55,970 nt of DNA from Candidatus Cloacimonadota bacterium (GTDB taxonomy: Bacteria; Cloacimonadota; Cloacimonadia; Cloacimonadales; Cloacimonadaceae). Below the pieces are notes generated by a model, which had not been told where the DNA came from, did not search any database, and was given only the letters and a program-made list of their open reading frames with translations. The translations under genes and the position numbers were made by a program. Location: NCBI GenBank assembly GCA_020532085.1, contig JAJBAV010000016.1, positions 1 to 55,970 of the forward strand, in the 5' to 3' direction. Shown piece by piece: positions 41,608-50,853 of this stretch; the first letter of the stretch is position 1, and each line of letters begins with the position of its first letter.

Positions 41608-43584
41608 TCAGTCGGGTCTGTTTGCTTGCATGATGGTTTGGGCCTTGTCGATGAGGGAAAGGAATTCCTTTTTGTAGCCATCGGGATCGGCGCCGAGGTT
41701 CTCGCTGGCGAGGGAGCGCACCATGTCCCAGGTGAGGGCGGCTTTATGTTCGCTGTCAGCCAGCAGTAGGGCATATCCGGTGACGGCGGCGGAGAAACCA
41801 AAGGTGCGGGAAACGTCGGCCAGGCCGAGGGTTTTGTTGTAAACCGGGGTTTCCAGGGGGATGGAGGTATCGCCGTCGGGCAGCTTGTAGCGCAGCTTCA
41901 CGGTCATGATCTCGGGCGAGTTCCGCGCCTCGTCGGTGATGGTGGTATTCTGGTATTTGAGGGGGTCGAGGCCGGGGATCTCTTCCTTGGAATTGGCGGG
42001 CACGATCTCGTAGATGGCGGTCACGGAGTGTCCCGCGCCCAGTTCGCCGGCGTCCTTGGTGTCGTCCTTGAAATCCTCGTCGCGCAGTAGCCTGTTCTCA
42101 TAGCCGATCAGGCGGTAGTATTTCAGGTGGGCGGGGTTGAATTCCACCTGGAGCTTCACGTCTTTGGCGATGGTGTAAAGGGTGGCGCCGAGCTCGTTCA
42201 CCAGGACCTTGCGGGCCTCCATGATGTCATCGATGTAGGCGTAGTTTCCGTTGCCTTTGTCGGCAAGAAGTTCCAGGCGGTTGTCCTTGTAGTTGCCCAT
42301 GCCGAAACCGAGCACGGTGAGGAAGACGCCCTTGTTGCGGTTCTCTTCGATGAGTTTGGTCATGTCGGCGTCGGAGGAGGCGCCGATGTTGAAATCGCCG
42401 TCGGTGCAGAGGATGACGCGGTTGTTGCCGCCGGGGATGAGGTTGGCCACCGCGGTCTTGTAAGCCAGCTGGATGCCCGCTCCGCCGGCAGTGGAGCCTC
42501 CGGCCTCAAGGTTGTTCATGGCGGCGGAGATCCTGGCCTTTTCCTCTCCGGAGGTGGAGGGCAGCACCAGGCCCGCCGCGCCGGCATAGACCACAATGGC
42601 GATCCTGTCCTGAGGCCTCATGTTTTCCAGCAGCAGGTCCATGGAGCGTTTCACCAGGGGCAGCTTGTTCGGATAGTCCATGGAGCCGGAGACATCGAGC
42701 AGGAAGACGAGGTTGTTGGCCGGGGCCTGGCTCATGTCGATCTCTTTGCCCTGGAGGCCGATGTGGACGAGGTTGCGCTTCTGGTTCCAAGGGCAAACGC
42801 CCATCTCGGTGTAGATGGAAAAGGGGATCTCACCCTGGGGCTGGGGGTAATCATAGTCGAAATAGTTGAGGATCTCTTCCACCCGGATGGTGTTTGGCGA
42901 GGGCAGCTGGCCGTTGTTCAGCATCCGGCGCACGTTGCTGTAGGTGGCTGTATCCACGTCGATGGAAAAGGTGGAAAGGGGGTCGGTGAGCGGGCTGTGG
43001 AAGATGTTCGGGGTGATGGCGGCGTAGTCCTCGGTGTTCCAGTCCGGGGGATACTGGCCCTGATTGAGGGCATGGCCGTAAGCGCCTCCGGGGGGAGCGG
43101 GCGCAAGCCTGTAGCCGCCGTCGCCCATATCATAGACCGTGGCGTGCATTTCGTTGGCGCGGCCTCCGCGGACGTGGATTTCCCCCACTTTGGTCACGCC
43201 GGATTGCAGTTTCACGATATCCGGCAAAGGCTCCACCACCGGTTCAGGCACCAGGGTCCCCGGTTTGAGGCGGATGTTCAGGATGGCGTTGCGGCCGGCT
43301 TTTAGGTCCACCTGATCGCGTTTCCAGAGCTCGTAGCCCTCCAGGGACGCGTGGACGAGGTATTTGCCGGGGATGAGGTCGCGGGCGAGGAAATTGCCCT
43401 GCGCGTCGGAGCTTACCACCGCCACCTGCTGATAGTCCAAATAGCATGCCACCTTCACGTTCTTCAGCGCTTCGCCGGCTTCGTTGCGAACCACTCCGCT
43501 GATGATCCCGGTTCTCTGGCTCTGGGCCAGGCTGAAGCTTAGCAGCACCACGGCCGCCAGCAGTAGCATAAGTCTCTTGGTCAT
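41608..43584 (-). CDS. YfbK-like VWA protein with carboxypeptidase-regulatory and plug-like N-terminus
   Basis: A signal peptide (KRLMLLLAAVVLLSFSLAQ) is followed by a CarboxypepD-regulatory-like beta domain (ISGVVRNEAGEALKNVKVAC, ~25-110). Next is a short segment VTKVGEIHVRGGRANEMHAT that looks like the start of a TonB plug domain, then the VWA N-terminal region, a VWA domain with MIDAS DVSGSM near 296, and the DUF3520-like C-terminus. YfbK proteins are surface or periplasmic and of unknown role. The added regulatory and plug-like parts are typical of TonB receptors, not of YfbK. Minus-strand TTGACA at 43646-43641 with TAATAATATC after it may be its promoter. Confidence 0.82.
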   Translation of the reverse strand: MTKRLMLLLAAVVLLSFSLAQSQRTGIISGVVRNEAGEALKNVKVACYLDYQQVAVVSSDAQGNFLARDLIPGKYLVHASLEGYELWKRDQVDLKAGRNAILNIRLKPGTLVPEPVVEPLPDIVKLQSGVTKVGEIHVRGGRANEMHATVYDMGDGGYRLAPAPPGGAYGHALNQGQYPPDWNTEDYAAITPNIFHSPLTDPLSTFSIDVDTATYSNVRRMLNNGQLPSPNTIRVEEILNYFDYDYPQPQGEIPFSIYTEMGVCPWNQKRNLVHIGLQGKEIDMSQAPANNLVFLLDVSGSMDYPNKLPLVKRSMDLLLENMRPQDRIAIVVYAGAAGLVLPSTSGEEKARISAAMNNLEAGGSTAGGAGIQLAYKTAVANLIPGGNNRVILCTDGDFNIGASSDADMTKLIEENRNKGVFLTVLGFGMGNYKDNRLELLADKGNGNYAYIDDIMEARKVLVNELGATLYTIAKDVKLQVEFNPAHLKYYRLIGYENRLLRDEDFKDDTKDAGELGAGHSVTAIYEIVPANSKEEIPGLDPLKYQNTTITDEARNSPEIMTVKLRYKLPDGDTSIPLETPVYNKTLGLADVSRTFGFSAAVTGYALLLADSEHKAALTWDMVRSLASENLGADPDGYKKEFLSLIDKAQTIMQANRPD

Positions 43585-43688
43585 CTCTCCTCCCTTGGAA
43601 AGGAAATTCTGATATTATTACTTTCGGCGGGCCGCATCCCTGTCAACTATTTTTCCTGAGGCTGGCCGGGGAAGCGGGCGGATCCCGG

Positions 43689-45902
43689 TCATTTCAGCAG
43701 CAGCAGCTTCAGGCCGCGGCTGCCCGCGCGCGTTTTCAGGCGGGCGAAATAGACGCCGCTGGGAACTTCGCGGCCCAAGCTGTCCCGGCCATCCCAAACG
43801 CAGCTGTGTTCGCCTTCCTTCAGGTCAGCGGAGCAGAGCTCCCGCACAATCTGGCCCCGGAGGTTGAAGATAGCCAAACTGGCAGGGCCGCCTTCTGGCA
43901 GGGTGAACCTGAGGGTGGTGGAGGGATTGAAGGGGTTGGGGAAGCCGCTGAGGCAGGGCAATTGCTGCTCCGGCACCTGGGCAGGGTCAGTTGCCGGCGT
44001 GGCGGAGGGGTGGAAGCGGATGAGGCCGTCTCCGTGGTCGTTCAGCCACAGGTTACCCTGGGGATCCAGCGCGAGTCCGGAAACCCAATTGTCCAGCAGG
44101 GGGGAGTTATTCTCCGCGAATGTGCTGAATTCAGTGCCGTTGAAGCTGACCAGGCCAGTGTTTTGGGTGGCTCCCCAAACGCGCCCGTCCGGAGCGGTCT
44201 CCAGATCCACAAAACAGCGGAAGGGATGGTCTCCGTGCAACAGGTCCCAGGCCTCCCAAACACCGTCCAGATAGCTGCCAAGGCCGGTCGAGGTGCCTAT
44301 CCAGAGCTTCCTGTCCGCTCCGTAAGCCAGGCAGCTGACCTGGTTGTTCGGCAGGCCGGAGTTTTGGGTGGTGTAGATCTCGGTGGTGTCCCCCAGGTAA
44401 ACCAAGCCGTCCCAGGTGGCCAGCCAGGCATTGTTCGCTCCGTCAAAGGCCATGTCGGTCACATGGGGCAGCAGCACCGCCTTTTCTTCCCAGGCCCCCT
44501 GCTCCAGCCTGTAAATGCGGGTCTGGTAGTCCGGGCTGTGGATCGCAACCCAAGGTATGCCGTCGCCGTCCAGGTTAAGGTGGGCGAGCATGCCTTCGGG
44601 CAGGTTTTGGCCGTTATAACTGTATTGGACCCAGTTGGTTCCGTCAAAACTGACCACAGCTCCGTTGCTGATGTAATCGTCCCTGAACCACATGGTCCCC
44701 TCCGGGCCGAAGGCCAGGTCTTTGGGATTGCGGATATTGGGATGGTCCGTGCTGTACATGAAGGTCCAGTCATCCCCGCTTTTTTTCGCCAGGGCGGAGA
44801 TGCCTCCCTGAAAGTTGTGTAAGCTCATCCAAAGGTCGCCCTGGTGGTCGGTCGCCAGGCAGCCTATGCTGTTGGTGGGCAGAGGTGAGTTCGAGCAGTC
44901 GAAAGCGCTCCAGGAGTTTCCGTCATGGATGGCCAGCCCACCATTGGTTCCCAGCCAGATCCTGCCCCCGGCATCCTCCATCAGGGCCATGGCCAGTTCC
45001 AGATGCGGCACCTGGGGGTTGGGGTCCAGTAATTCCCAGCCATCACCCTGCCTTCTTAGCAGGTATTCCTGATCATCCCAGGCATGGAAGGAGGCCAGAA
45101 GCCTGTTTTGGCTGTCCACCCCGAGTTCGGTGACAAAATACATGTTGTAGGGATACTGGGTTAAATCATGAACCTGCGCGCCTCCGTCACCGAGGCTGAA
45201 CAGCTGGCCCGTGCTGGTTCCCAGCCAGAGACGGCTGCCGTCGTGGGCAAGGCTGAAGATGTCCTGGTTGGGCAGGCCCAGAGCGGATAAGGACTGGGTG
45301 ATCCAGGACGAGCCGGCGAAGTGCGAGAGGCCAAAGGTGCCGGTGCTTGTGTTGTACCAGCCCAGCCAGGGAACGCCCTGCGCGTCCAGCGCCATGTCCC
45401 TGATCGCCTGGCCCCCGATGGGGCAGGAGCCCGCGGAGTAGGACACCCAGTTTTCCCCCTCCAGGTGGCAGACGTGGTCATTTCCGCCGTTGTTGGCCAT
45501 CAGCAGCCACAGCTCGGTGTCGGACAGGCAATGGATCTCGCGCACCCCGTTGGTGGGCAGGCCGCTGTTCAGGCTGTCAAAAAACTGCCAGTTGTCCCCC
45601 TCAACGCGGTAGAGTCCTTTGGAAGTGCCGATCCAGAGGATTCCTGAGGGCGTCACAGCCAGGGCACTGATCCAGTTGTCAGCAAGGGGGGAGTTGGCTT
45701 TGTTGAAAAATTGTTTTTGCTGGGTGAGGGTGTCGTATTGCACCAATCCGGCCGTGGTTCCTATCCACACGTTCCCGGAGTTGTGGGCTAAAGCGCGGAC
45801 TTCATTGCCGTAAATGAAGTATTCCCACTCCCCGCCCTGGGCTGTAAGCGCCGCGGAGCCCATCAGCAGGACCGCGCAGAGGATGATGGTTGATCGAGAC
45901 AT
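43689..45902 (-). CDS. Secreted two-component-type propeller protein with FlgD-like sorting domain
   Basis: A signal peptide (SRSTIILCAVLLMGSAALTA) precedes about 12 propeller blades, with repeats such as NVWIGTTAGLVQYD, ILWIGTSKGLYR and LWLGTSTGQL (WIGT/GL pattern of the reg_prop family). The last ~90 residues are the FlgD-like Ig domain (GFPNPFNPS, FNLRGQIVR, WDGRDSLG, GVYFARL). Unlike histidine kinases that carry such propellers, it has no transmitter domain. It is probably a surface-exposed binding protein. The length is 737 residues. Confidence 0.85.
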   Translation of the reverse strand: MSRSTIILCAVLLMGSAALTAQGGEWEYFIYGNEVRALAHNSGNVWIGTTAGLVQYDTLTQQKQFFNKANSPLADNWISALAVTPSGILWIGTSKGLYRVEGDNWQFFDSLNSGLPTNGVREIHCLSDTELWLLMANNGGNDHVCHLEGENWVSYSAGSCPIGGQAIRDMALDAQGVPWLGWYNTSTGTFGLSHFAGSSWITQSLSALGLPNQDIFSLAHDGSRLWLGTSTGQLFSLGDGGAQVHDLTQYPYNMYFVTELGVDSQNRLLASFHAWDDQEYLLRRQGDGWELLDPNPQVPHLELAMALMEDAGGRIWLGTNGGLAIHDGNSWSAFDCSNSPLPTNSIGCLATDHQGDLWMSLHNFQGGISALAKKSGDDWTFMYSTDHPNIRNPKDLAFGPEGTMWFRDDYISNGAVVSFDGTNWVQYSYNGQNLPEGMLAHLNLDGDGIPWVAIHSPDYQTRIYRLEQGAWEEKAVLLPHVTDMAFDGANNAWLATWDGLVYLGDTTEIYTTQNSGLPNNQVSCLAYGADRKLWIGTSTGLGSYLDGVWEAWDLLHGDHPFRCFVDLETAPDGRVWGATQNTGLVSFNGTEFSTFAENNSPLLDNWVSGLALDPQGNLWLNDHGDGLIRFHPSATPATDPAQVPEQQLPCLSGFPNPFNPSTTLRFTLPEGGPASLAIFNLRGQIVRELCSADLKEGEHSCVWDGRDSLGREVPSGVYFARLKTRAGSRGLKLLLLK

Positions 45903-46112
45903 TCTTTCCTCATTTTGATTTTCTGGTGAAAACGAAAAGCGATCCGCTCCAAGGCGCGTACATCAATCTTTATAACTTGGGGAAATATGTCAAGGGAAAA
46001 TCGCCTCCGTTTCAGCCGGGGTGTTGATTATTTTCACATCCGCATCGCTGTTCCTCCGCCTCTTTGCGCCCGAAACCCTGTCGTGATGATGGTTCCATCC
46101 AAGTTTACCCAC

Positions 46113-46139
46113 AAAAAAGGGAGGACCAAAGATCCTCCC
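46113..46139 (-). terminator. Intrinsic terminator of the MscS/DUF3078 unit
   Basis: On the minus strand GGGAGGA and TCCTCCC form a 7-bp stem with a 7-base loop, followed by a TTTTTT run. No gene is seen between 45903 and 46162. Confidence 0.8.
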
Positions 46140-46162
46140 CTGAAGCGGTTTATGAGTGTTTC

Positions 46163-47005
46163 CTAGAACAGGGCGTAGCTGAAGCCGAGGCCCAGGATCT
46201 CTTTCCACTGGATGTCCGGGCTCTGCTCCTTTTCATAGATCACGTCGAAGTTCAGGTTCAGGCTCAGCAGCTTCCAGAGGTTGAAGCTGAGCAGGTTTTC
46301 CCACTTGTAGTCGAGGGCCTTCCAGTTGTCATCGGCGGCTGTGGCGTCGGATTTGAACAGGGCCTGGTAGGCGGAAAGGCGGCTGTTATAGCTGGCGTTG
46401 AGCAGCCCGAGGATCTGTTTGAATTCCACGATCCCCTCCACGCCGCCGTCGATGGGGATGCCGGAGACGCGACGGTTCCAGTTCTCGCGCACGGCGCCGC
46501 CGAGGCGGACGTTCAGCTTGGTCTTTTCGGCGTCGATGATGGTCTTCATGATGCCGGCGCTTTCGGTGAAGAGCACGGGATTTACCAACAGGGTCTCGGT
46601 GCCGGTTTCATCCAGGAACTGGGATTCCGCGCGCAGGGAAATGTATGGATCCACGAAGCTCTTGAGGGTGAATTGCATTAGGGATTCGAAGGCGATCTGG
46701 TCGGTGGATTTCTGGGGCGCTTCCCAGAAAACGCTGTCGCCGGCGGCATTCTCTTTCTGGAGGTGGGTCTGGCCAAAGGCGAGCTTGAGGGTGTTCTTGT
46801 TCTTCAGCCACTCGGCCAGCTGTTTCTGGGCGGTGTTGTTCATGGTGGCGGCCCAGGTGATGTTGCTGAGCTCGCTGCCGTTCCAGTTGTCGCTGAACTG
46901 GCTTTGGGTGAGGTTCACCATGATGTCCGAATCGATCTCCCAGGCTTCGGCTCCGAGAAAGCACATAGCCAGCAGGATGGTGGTGACGAGGATAAGGTTT
47001 TTCAT
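46163..47005 (-). CDS. DUF3078-like outer-membrane protein
   Basis: The 280-residue protein has a signal peptide (NLILVTTILLAMCFLGAEA), the start VNLTQSQFSDNWNGSELSNI typical of DUF3078, alternating beta strands, and a terminal Phe (GLGFSYALF). DUF3078 is found mostly in Bacteroidetes outer membranes and has no known function. It lies 11 bases after the mscS gene on the same strand. Confidence 0.75.
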   Translation of the reverse strand: MKNLILVTTILLAMCFLGAEAWEIDSDIMVNLTQSQFSDNWNGSELSNITWAATMNNTAQKQLAEWLKNKNTLKLAFGQTHLQKENAAGDSVFWEAPQKSTDQIAFESLMQFTLKSFVDPYISLRAESQFLDETGTETLLVNPVLFTESAGIMKTIIDAEKTKLNVRLGGAVRENWNRRVSGIPIDGGVEGIVEFKQILGLLNASYNSRLSAYQALFKSDATAADDNWKALDYKWENLLSFNLWKLLSLNLNFDVIYEKEQSPDIQWKEILGLGFSYALF

Positions 47006-47016
47006 GTATCTTCTCC

Positions 47017-47787
47017 TTAGGCCCAGATTCCGGCGGCGGTGAGGGCTTGCTTGATGTTTTCCAGCAGGCTGGCCTGCACGGCGCCGAGGTCCGCGTTGTT
47101 AACGTGGGCGGCGATCCCGTATTTGATCTCGGCCGCGGAGGCGTCGGCGATGGCGATGGAGGGCGCGGGATCTTTGAGGATGCGGCTTTCTGCGTCCAGA
47201 ATGCCTTTAAGGATGTCACGTCCTTTGTTCAGGTCGGTGGCTCCGGGCACCACGATGGCCAGCTCGACCCTGCGGGTGGGCATGGCGGAGAAATTGGTGA
47301 TGGCCCCGCCGGCAATGGCGCTGTTGGGCACGATGATCTTTTTGTTGTCGCTGGTGAGGATGGTCGTGCTTAGGATGCCAATGTCGTGCACAGTTCCTGT
47401 TTGTCCGCCGGCGATCACGGCGTCACCTATCTTGAAGGGACGCAGGCCGATCAGCATCACGCCGCTGGCGAACTGACCCAGCGTGCCCTGCATGGCCATG
47501 CCGATGGCCAATACGGCGGCGCCGACGATCACCATGAAGGAAGAAGTATTCACACCCAGCACACTGAGCGCGGAAAGCACCACGATCAGCAGCAAAATGG
47601 CGTAAACGATGTTGCCAATGAAGGTGGCGATGGAATTGTCCGCTTTGCGTTTCAACATCATGTTGCGGACCATCTTGCCGATGGCTTTGGCGATCCAATT
47701 GCCGATGAAAAAGATGACCAGGGCAATGGCCAGCTTGATCCCGAAAGCTCCCAATTTTCCCGGAAGTTCTTCCCAGTTGATATTCAT
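47017..47787 (-). CDS. MscS-type mechanosensitive ion channel
   Basis: Three membrane segments and the pore-helix Gly/Ala pattern (VGAAVLAIGMAMQGTLGQFASGVMLIGLRPFKIGDAV) match MscS TM3 and the start of the beta domain. GTVHDIGILSTTILTSDNKKIIVPNSAI is the standard following motif. The 256-residue length fits small MscS proteins, which release ions and solutes under osmotic downshock. GGAG is near the ATG. It precedes the DUF3078 gene by 11 bases. Confidence 0.95.
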   Translation of the reverse strand: MNINWEELPGKLGAFGIKLAIALVIFFIGNWIAKAIGKMVRNMMLKRKADNSIATFIGNIVYAILLLIVVLSALSVLGVNTSSFMVIVGAAVLAIGMAMQGTLGQFASGVMLIGLRPFKIGDAVIAGGQTGTVHDIGILSTTILTSDNKKIIVPNSAIAGGAITNFSAMPTRRVELAIVVPGATDLNKGRDILKGILDAESRILKDPAPSIAIADASAAEIKYGIAAHVNNADLGAVQASLLENIKQALTAAGIWA

Positions 47788-48007
47788 TTTCTTTCTCCTT
47801 GGTACGGCTCTGTCGCCGCTGGATTATCTTTTTGTTGCAGAATATATAATCGGGATTTGTTACATTGCCAAGATATTTATTGGTCAACTGTCACGCAAGT
47901 TAAAACATCCGGGTCCCACCTTACCGGCTCCCGTTTTCGTTTTCCCTACGGATCATACTGATTTAATTGATTACACGGATTTATACATCCACCATCCCGC
48001 CCTGAAC

Positions 48008-48103
48008 CGTCATTCCGGACGCAGGTGCTTTAGCTCCGGAGATCCGGAATCCAGGCTTGGGCGAAGGTTGCTGCTGGATTCCGGGTCAAGCCCGGAATGA
48101 CGT
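48008..48103. repeat. Copy of the CGTCATTCCGGACGCAGG repeat with inverted flank
   Basis: The repeat (48008-48055) is followed by TGGATTCCGGGTCAAGCCCGGAATGACG, forming a larger inverted structure. The 47788-48206 gap also holds a GATTTAATTGATTACACGGATTTA stretch that recalls 14590-14630, split here as CACGGATTTAT. No gene is supported. Confidence 0.6.
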
Positions 48104-48161
48104 TGGGGGGATGGATGTTTGCTGCAGTCATGCACCCGCGTCGCCCGACCCCAGCCAACAG

Positions 48162-48188
48162 AAAAAGGGCGGAACAGCGTCCGCCCTT
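48162..48188 (-). terminator. Intrinsic terminator of the ptb-ptb-rpiB-glyA operon
   Basis: On the minus strand AAGGGCGGA pairs with TCCGCCCTT around a 6-base loop, followed by TTTTTC. It lies ~20 bases after the glyA stop. Confidence 0.85.
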
Positions 48189-48206
48189 GTCTGGAAAAAC
48201 CCGGGA

Positions 48207-49502
48207 TCAGTCCAGATCCGGATACAGCGGGAATCTATCCGTCAGCTCGCGCACCTCGGCCTTCATCGCGGCCAGGTATTCGTCGTTGGCATGGTTGTCG
48301 CGCACGCGCTTGATGAAGGCGGCGATCAGCTTCATCTCGTCCACGCCCATGCCTCTGGTGGTCACGGAGGGGGTGCCCAAGCGCACTCCGGAAGCCACAA
48401 AGGGGCTGCGGGTATCGAAAGGCACGGTGTTTTTGTTGGCGGTGATGCCGGCTTTGTCGAGGGATTCCTCCATCTTTTTGCCGCTCGGGCCGCCTTCTTC
48501 CTCGGTGCCCATGTTCATCAGCATCAGATGGGTGTCCGTGCCGCCGGAAACCAGTTTCAGCCCTTGCTGGGTCAAAGCCGCGGCGAGGGCCTGGGCGTTG
48601 TCGATCACCTGTTTCTGATAGGCCTTGAATTCAGGCTGCAAGGCTTCGTAAAGCGCGGCGGCCTTGCCGGCGATGGCGTGCATCAGCGGGCCGCCCTGGA
48701 TGCCCGGAAACACCCGGCCGTCGATCTCTTTGGCATATTCCTCCCGGCAGAGGATGATCCCCGCCCGGGGTCCGCGCAGGGTCTTGTGGGTGGTTGAGGT
48801 CACCACATCGGCGTAAGGCACGGGGTTCATGTGCAAACCGGCGGCCACCAGTCCCGCGATGTGGGCCATGTCCACCATCAGTTTGGCGTCCACCAGGTCC
48901 GCGATCTCACGGAAGCGGGCGAAATCGATCTTGCGGGGATAGGCGCTGGCGCCGGCCAGGATCAGTTGGGGCTTGTGTTCCTTGGCCAGGGCCTCCAGTT
49001 CTTCATAGTCGAACTGCTCGGTGTCCTTGTTCACATTGTAGTGGATGATGTTGTAGAACTGTCCTGAAAAGGAAAGCGGGTGACCGTGGGTGAGGTGCCC
49101 GCCGTGGGCCAGTTCCAGGGAAAGCACGGTGTCACCGGGTTTCACGAGGGCGAAATAGGCGGCCATGTTCGCCTGGGAACCGCTGTGGGGCTGAACGTTG
49201 GCGTGTTCGCTGCCGAACAGCTGCTTGGCGCGTTCGATGGCCAGGCGCTCCACCTCGTCGATGTATTCGCAGCCGCCGTAGTAGCGGCCGTAGAGGTCAT
49301 AGTTGATCTTGCCGGTCTTTTTGCTCCAGCGGTAGGGGTAGCCTTCGGCGTATTTGTTGGTGAGAACGCTGCCCTGGGCCTCCAGCACCGCCATTGAGGT
49401 GAAGTTTTCGGAGGCGATCAGCTCCAGGTTTTCGCGCTGGCGCTTCAGTTCCGCCGCCATGGCCGCGTAGAGCTCGGGATCTTGCCTTTGGATGTGTTTC
49501 AC
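48207..49502 (-). CDS. glyA: Serine hydroxymethyltransferase with a loop insertion
   Basis: It converts serine and tetrahydrofolate to glycine and methylene-tetrahydrofolate with [44 protein letters not shown] and [11 protein letters not shown] with the PLP Lys are all present. The family normally reads GYPGKRYYGGCE, but here 16 residues ([16 protein letters not shown]) replace the GK between GYP and RYYGG, near residue 55. This gives a net insertion of 14. Its ATG overlaps the rpiB stop by four bases. It is the last gene of a four-gene overlapping operon. Confidence 0.96.
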   Translation of the reverse strand: MKHIQRQDPELYAAMAAELKRQRENLELIASENFTSMAVLEAQGSVLTNKYAEGYPYRWSKKTGKINYDLYGRYYGGCEYIDEVERLAIERAKQLFGSEHANVQPHSGSQANMAAYFALVKPGDTVLSLELAHGGHLTHGHPLSFSGQFYNIIHYNVNKDTEQFDYEELEALAKEHKPQLILAGASAYPRKIDFARFREIADLVDAKLMVDMAHIAGLVAAGLHMNPVPYADVVTSTTHKTLRGPRAGIILCREEYAKEIDGRVFPGIQGGPLMHAIAGKAAALYEALQPEFKAYQKQVIDNAQALAAALTQQGLKLVSGGTDTHLMLMNMGTEEEGGPSGKKMEESLDKAGITANKNTVPFDTRSPFVASGVRLGTPSVTTRGMGVDEMKLIAAFIKRVRDNHANDEYLAAMKAEVRELTDRFPLYPDLD

Positions 49503-49939
49503 TGTTTGTCTCCTTCCAGTAGCTTGATTTTTTGAATTCTGCTTTGGTGCCGTCCGCCTTCAAACATCGAGCTCAGCCAGTTGTTCACGATCTCCAGGGC
49601 GTAGGGCACCGCGGTGAAGCGCCCCGCCAGGCAGAGGACGTTGGCGTCGTTGTGGATGCGGGAAAGGCGGGCCAGATCGGTGTTTGTGCACAGAGCGGCG
49701 CGGATGCCCCGCACCTTGTTGGCTGTGATGCTCATCCCGATGCCGCTGCCGCAGATCAGGATGCCGCGTTCGGCTTTGCCGGCGGCCACGGCTTTCGCCG
49801 CGGGCGCGCCGGTGTCCGGATAATCCATCGAGTCCACCGAGTTGGTGCCGAAATCTTCGAACTCGTGTTCCGGAAAGGCCGCTTTGATGGCTTCCTTGAG
49901 TTCGTAGCCGGCGTGGTCGCTTGCTATCGCTATTTTCAT
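49499..49939 (-). CDS. rpiB: Ribose-5-phosphate isomerase B
   Basis: [14 protein letters not shown] starts the protein, followed by [29 protein letters not shown] with the catalytic Cys, and [12 protein letters not shown]. It interconverts ribose-5-phosphate and ribulose-5-phosphate. The 146-residue length is normal. It overlaps the ptb gene upstream and glyA downstream by four bases each. Confidence 0.95.
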   Translation of the reverse strand: MKIAIASDHAGYELKEAIKAAFPEHEFEDFGTNSVDSMDYPDTGAPAAKAVAAGKAERGILICGSGIGMSITANKVRGIRAALCTNTDLARLSRIHNDANVLCLAGRFTAVPYALEIVNNWLSSMFEGGRHQSRIQKIKLLEGDKQ

Positions 49940-50853
49940 TTTTCACCTGCCATGAGGCACGAAAGTGCCACGCAATAATATTTTGAGGCCGCGCTTTCGC
50001 TTCTGCTCATCACGACCACGGGTTTCACGGTTCCCTGGATCAGCCCGGCCAGTTCGCCCCCCGCGAAGAGCATCAGGCCTTTATAGAAGCTGTTGGCGCT
50101 TTCCAGGCTGGGAAAGATCAGGATGTCCGCCTCTCCGGCGATGGGGCTGTCCACGCCCTTGATCTCGCCCGCGGCGGGATCGCAGGCCAGAAATACGTCC
50201 AGCGGTCCGTCCACCACGCAGTTCCTGATCTGGCCCCGCTGGGCCATTTTGGCGATGAGGGCACTGTGCAGGGTGCTTTCCATGCCCGGGGAAACCTTTT
50301 CGGTGGCACAGATGAGGGCCACCTTGGGTTTTTCGATGCCGAAGCGGCGGGCCATCGCCACGCTGTAGTTCACCATGGCGATCTTTTGCTCCAGGTCCGG
50401 CTGGGGCAGCACCGCCGTGTCGCTGATGAAGAGGAGCTTGTTATGCTTGGGCAATTCCAGCGCGCAGACGTAGCTCATCACCGCCTTGGGCGGCAGCAGT
50501 CCCTTTTCCTTGTTCAGCACGGCTTTCAGGAACTTGTCCGTGCCCACCAGGCCTTTCATCAGCGCGTCGGCTTCCCCGCTGCGCGTCATTCTCACCGCTT
50601 CGGTGGCGGCTGCGCCCGGATCGGGCACGTTTCTGATCTCGAACAGGCTGGGGTCGATCCCCTCGGCGGCGCAGACAGCTGCGATTTTTTGGGCATCGCC
50701 CAGCAGAAAGCCCAGGGCGAAACCTTCAGACACGGCTCTGGCGATGGAGGAGAGGGTGTTCGGGTCCTCCGCGGCGGCCACGGCGATGCGGGTTTTGCCG
50801 CCCAGCCCGCGCACGTGGCTGGCCAGCTCTTCCAAAGAGCGGATGGGGTTCAT
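49936..50853 (-). CDS. ptb: Phosphate butyryltransferase family protein (paralog 2)
   Basis: The 305-residue protein shows the phosphate acyltransferase pattern: DALMKGLVGTDKFLKAVLNKEKGL, ISDTAVLPQPDLEQK, MAQRGQIRNCVVDGPLDVFLA, and a C-terminal VVVMSRSESAASK. Ptb moves an acyl group from acyl-CoA to phosphate, feeding acyl phosphate to a kinase for ATP. No butyrate kinase is in the window. It is adjacent to a second Ptb (about 40-45% similar by eye) in the same operon, so substrate ranges may differ (inference). Confidence 0.85.
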   Translation of the reverse strand: MNPIRSLEELASHVRGLGGKTRIAVAAAEDPNTLSSIARAVSEGFALGFLLGDAQKIAAVCAAEGIDPSLFEIRNVPDPGAAATEAVRMTRSGEADALMKGLVGTDKFLKAVLNKEKGLLPPKAVMSYVCALELPKHNKLLFISDTAVLPQPDLEQKIAMVNYSVAMARRFGIEKPKVALICATEKVSPGMESTLHSALIAKMAQRGQIRNCVVDGPLDVFLACDPAAGEIKGVDSPIAGEADILIFPSLESANSFYKGLMLFAGGELAGLIQGTVKPVVVMSRSESAASKYYCVALSCLMAGEK

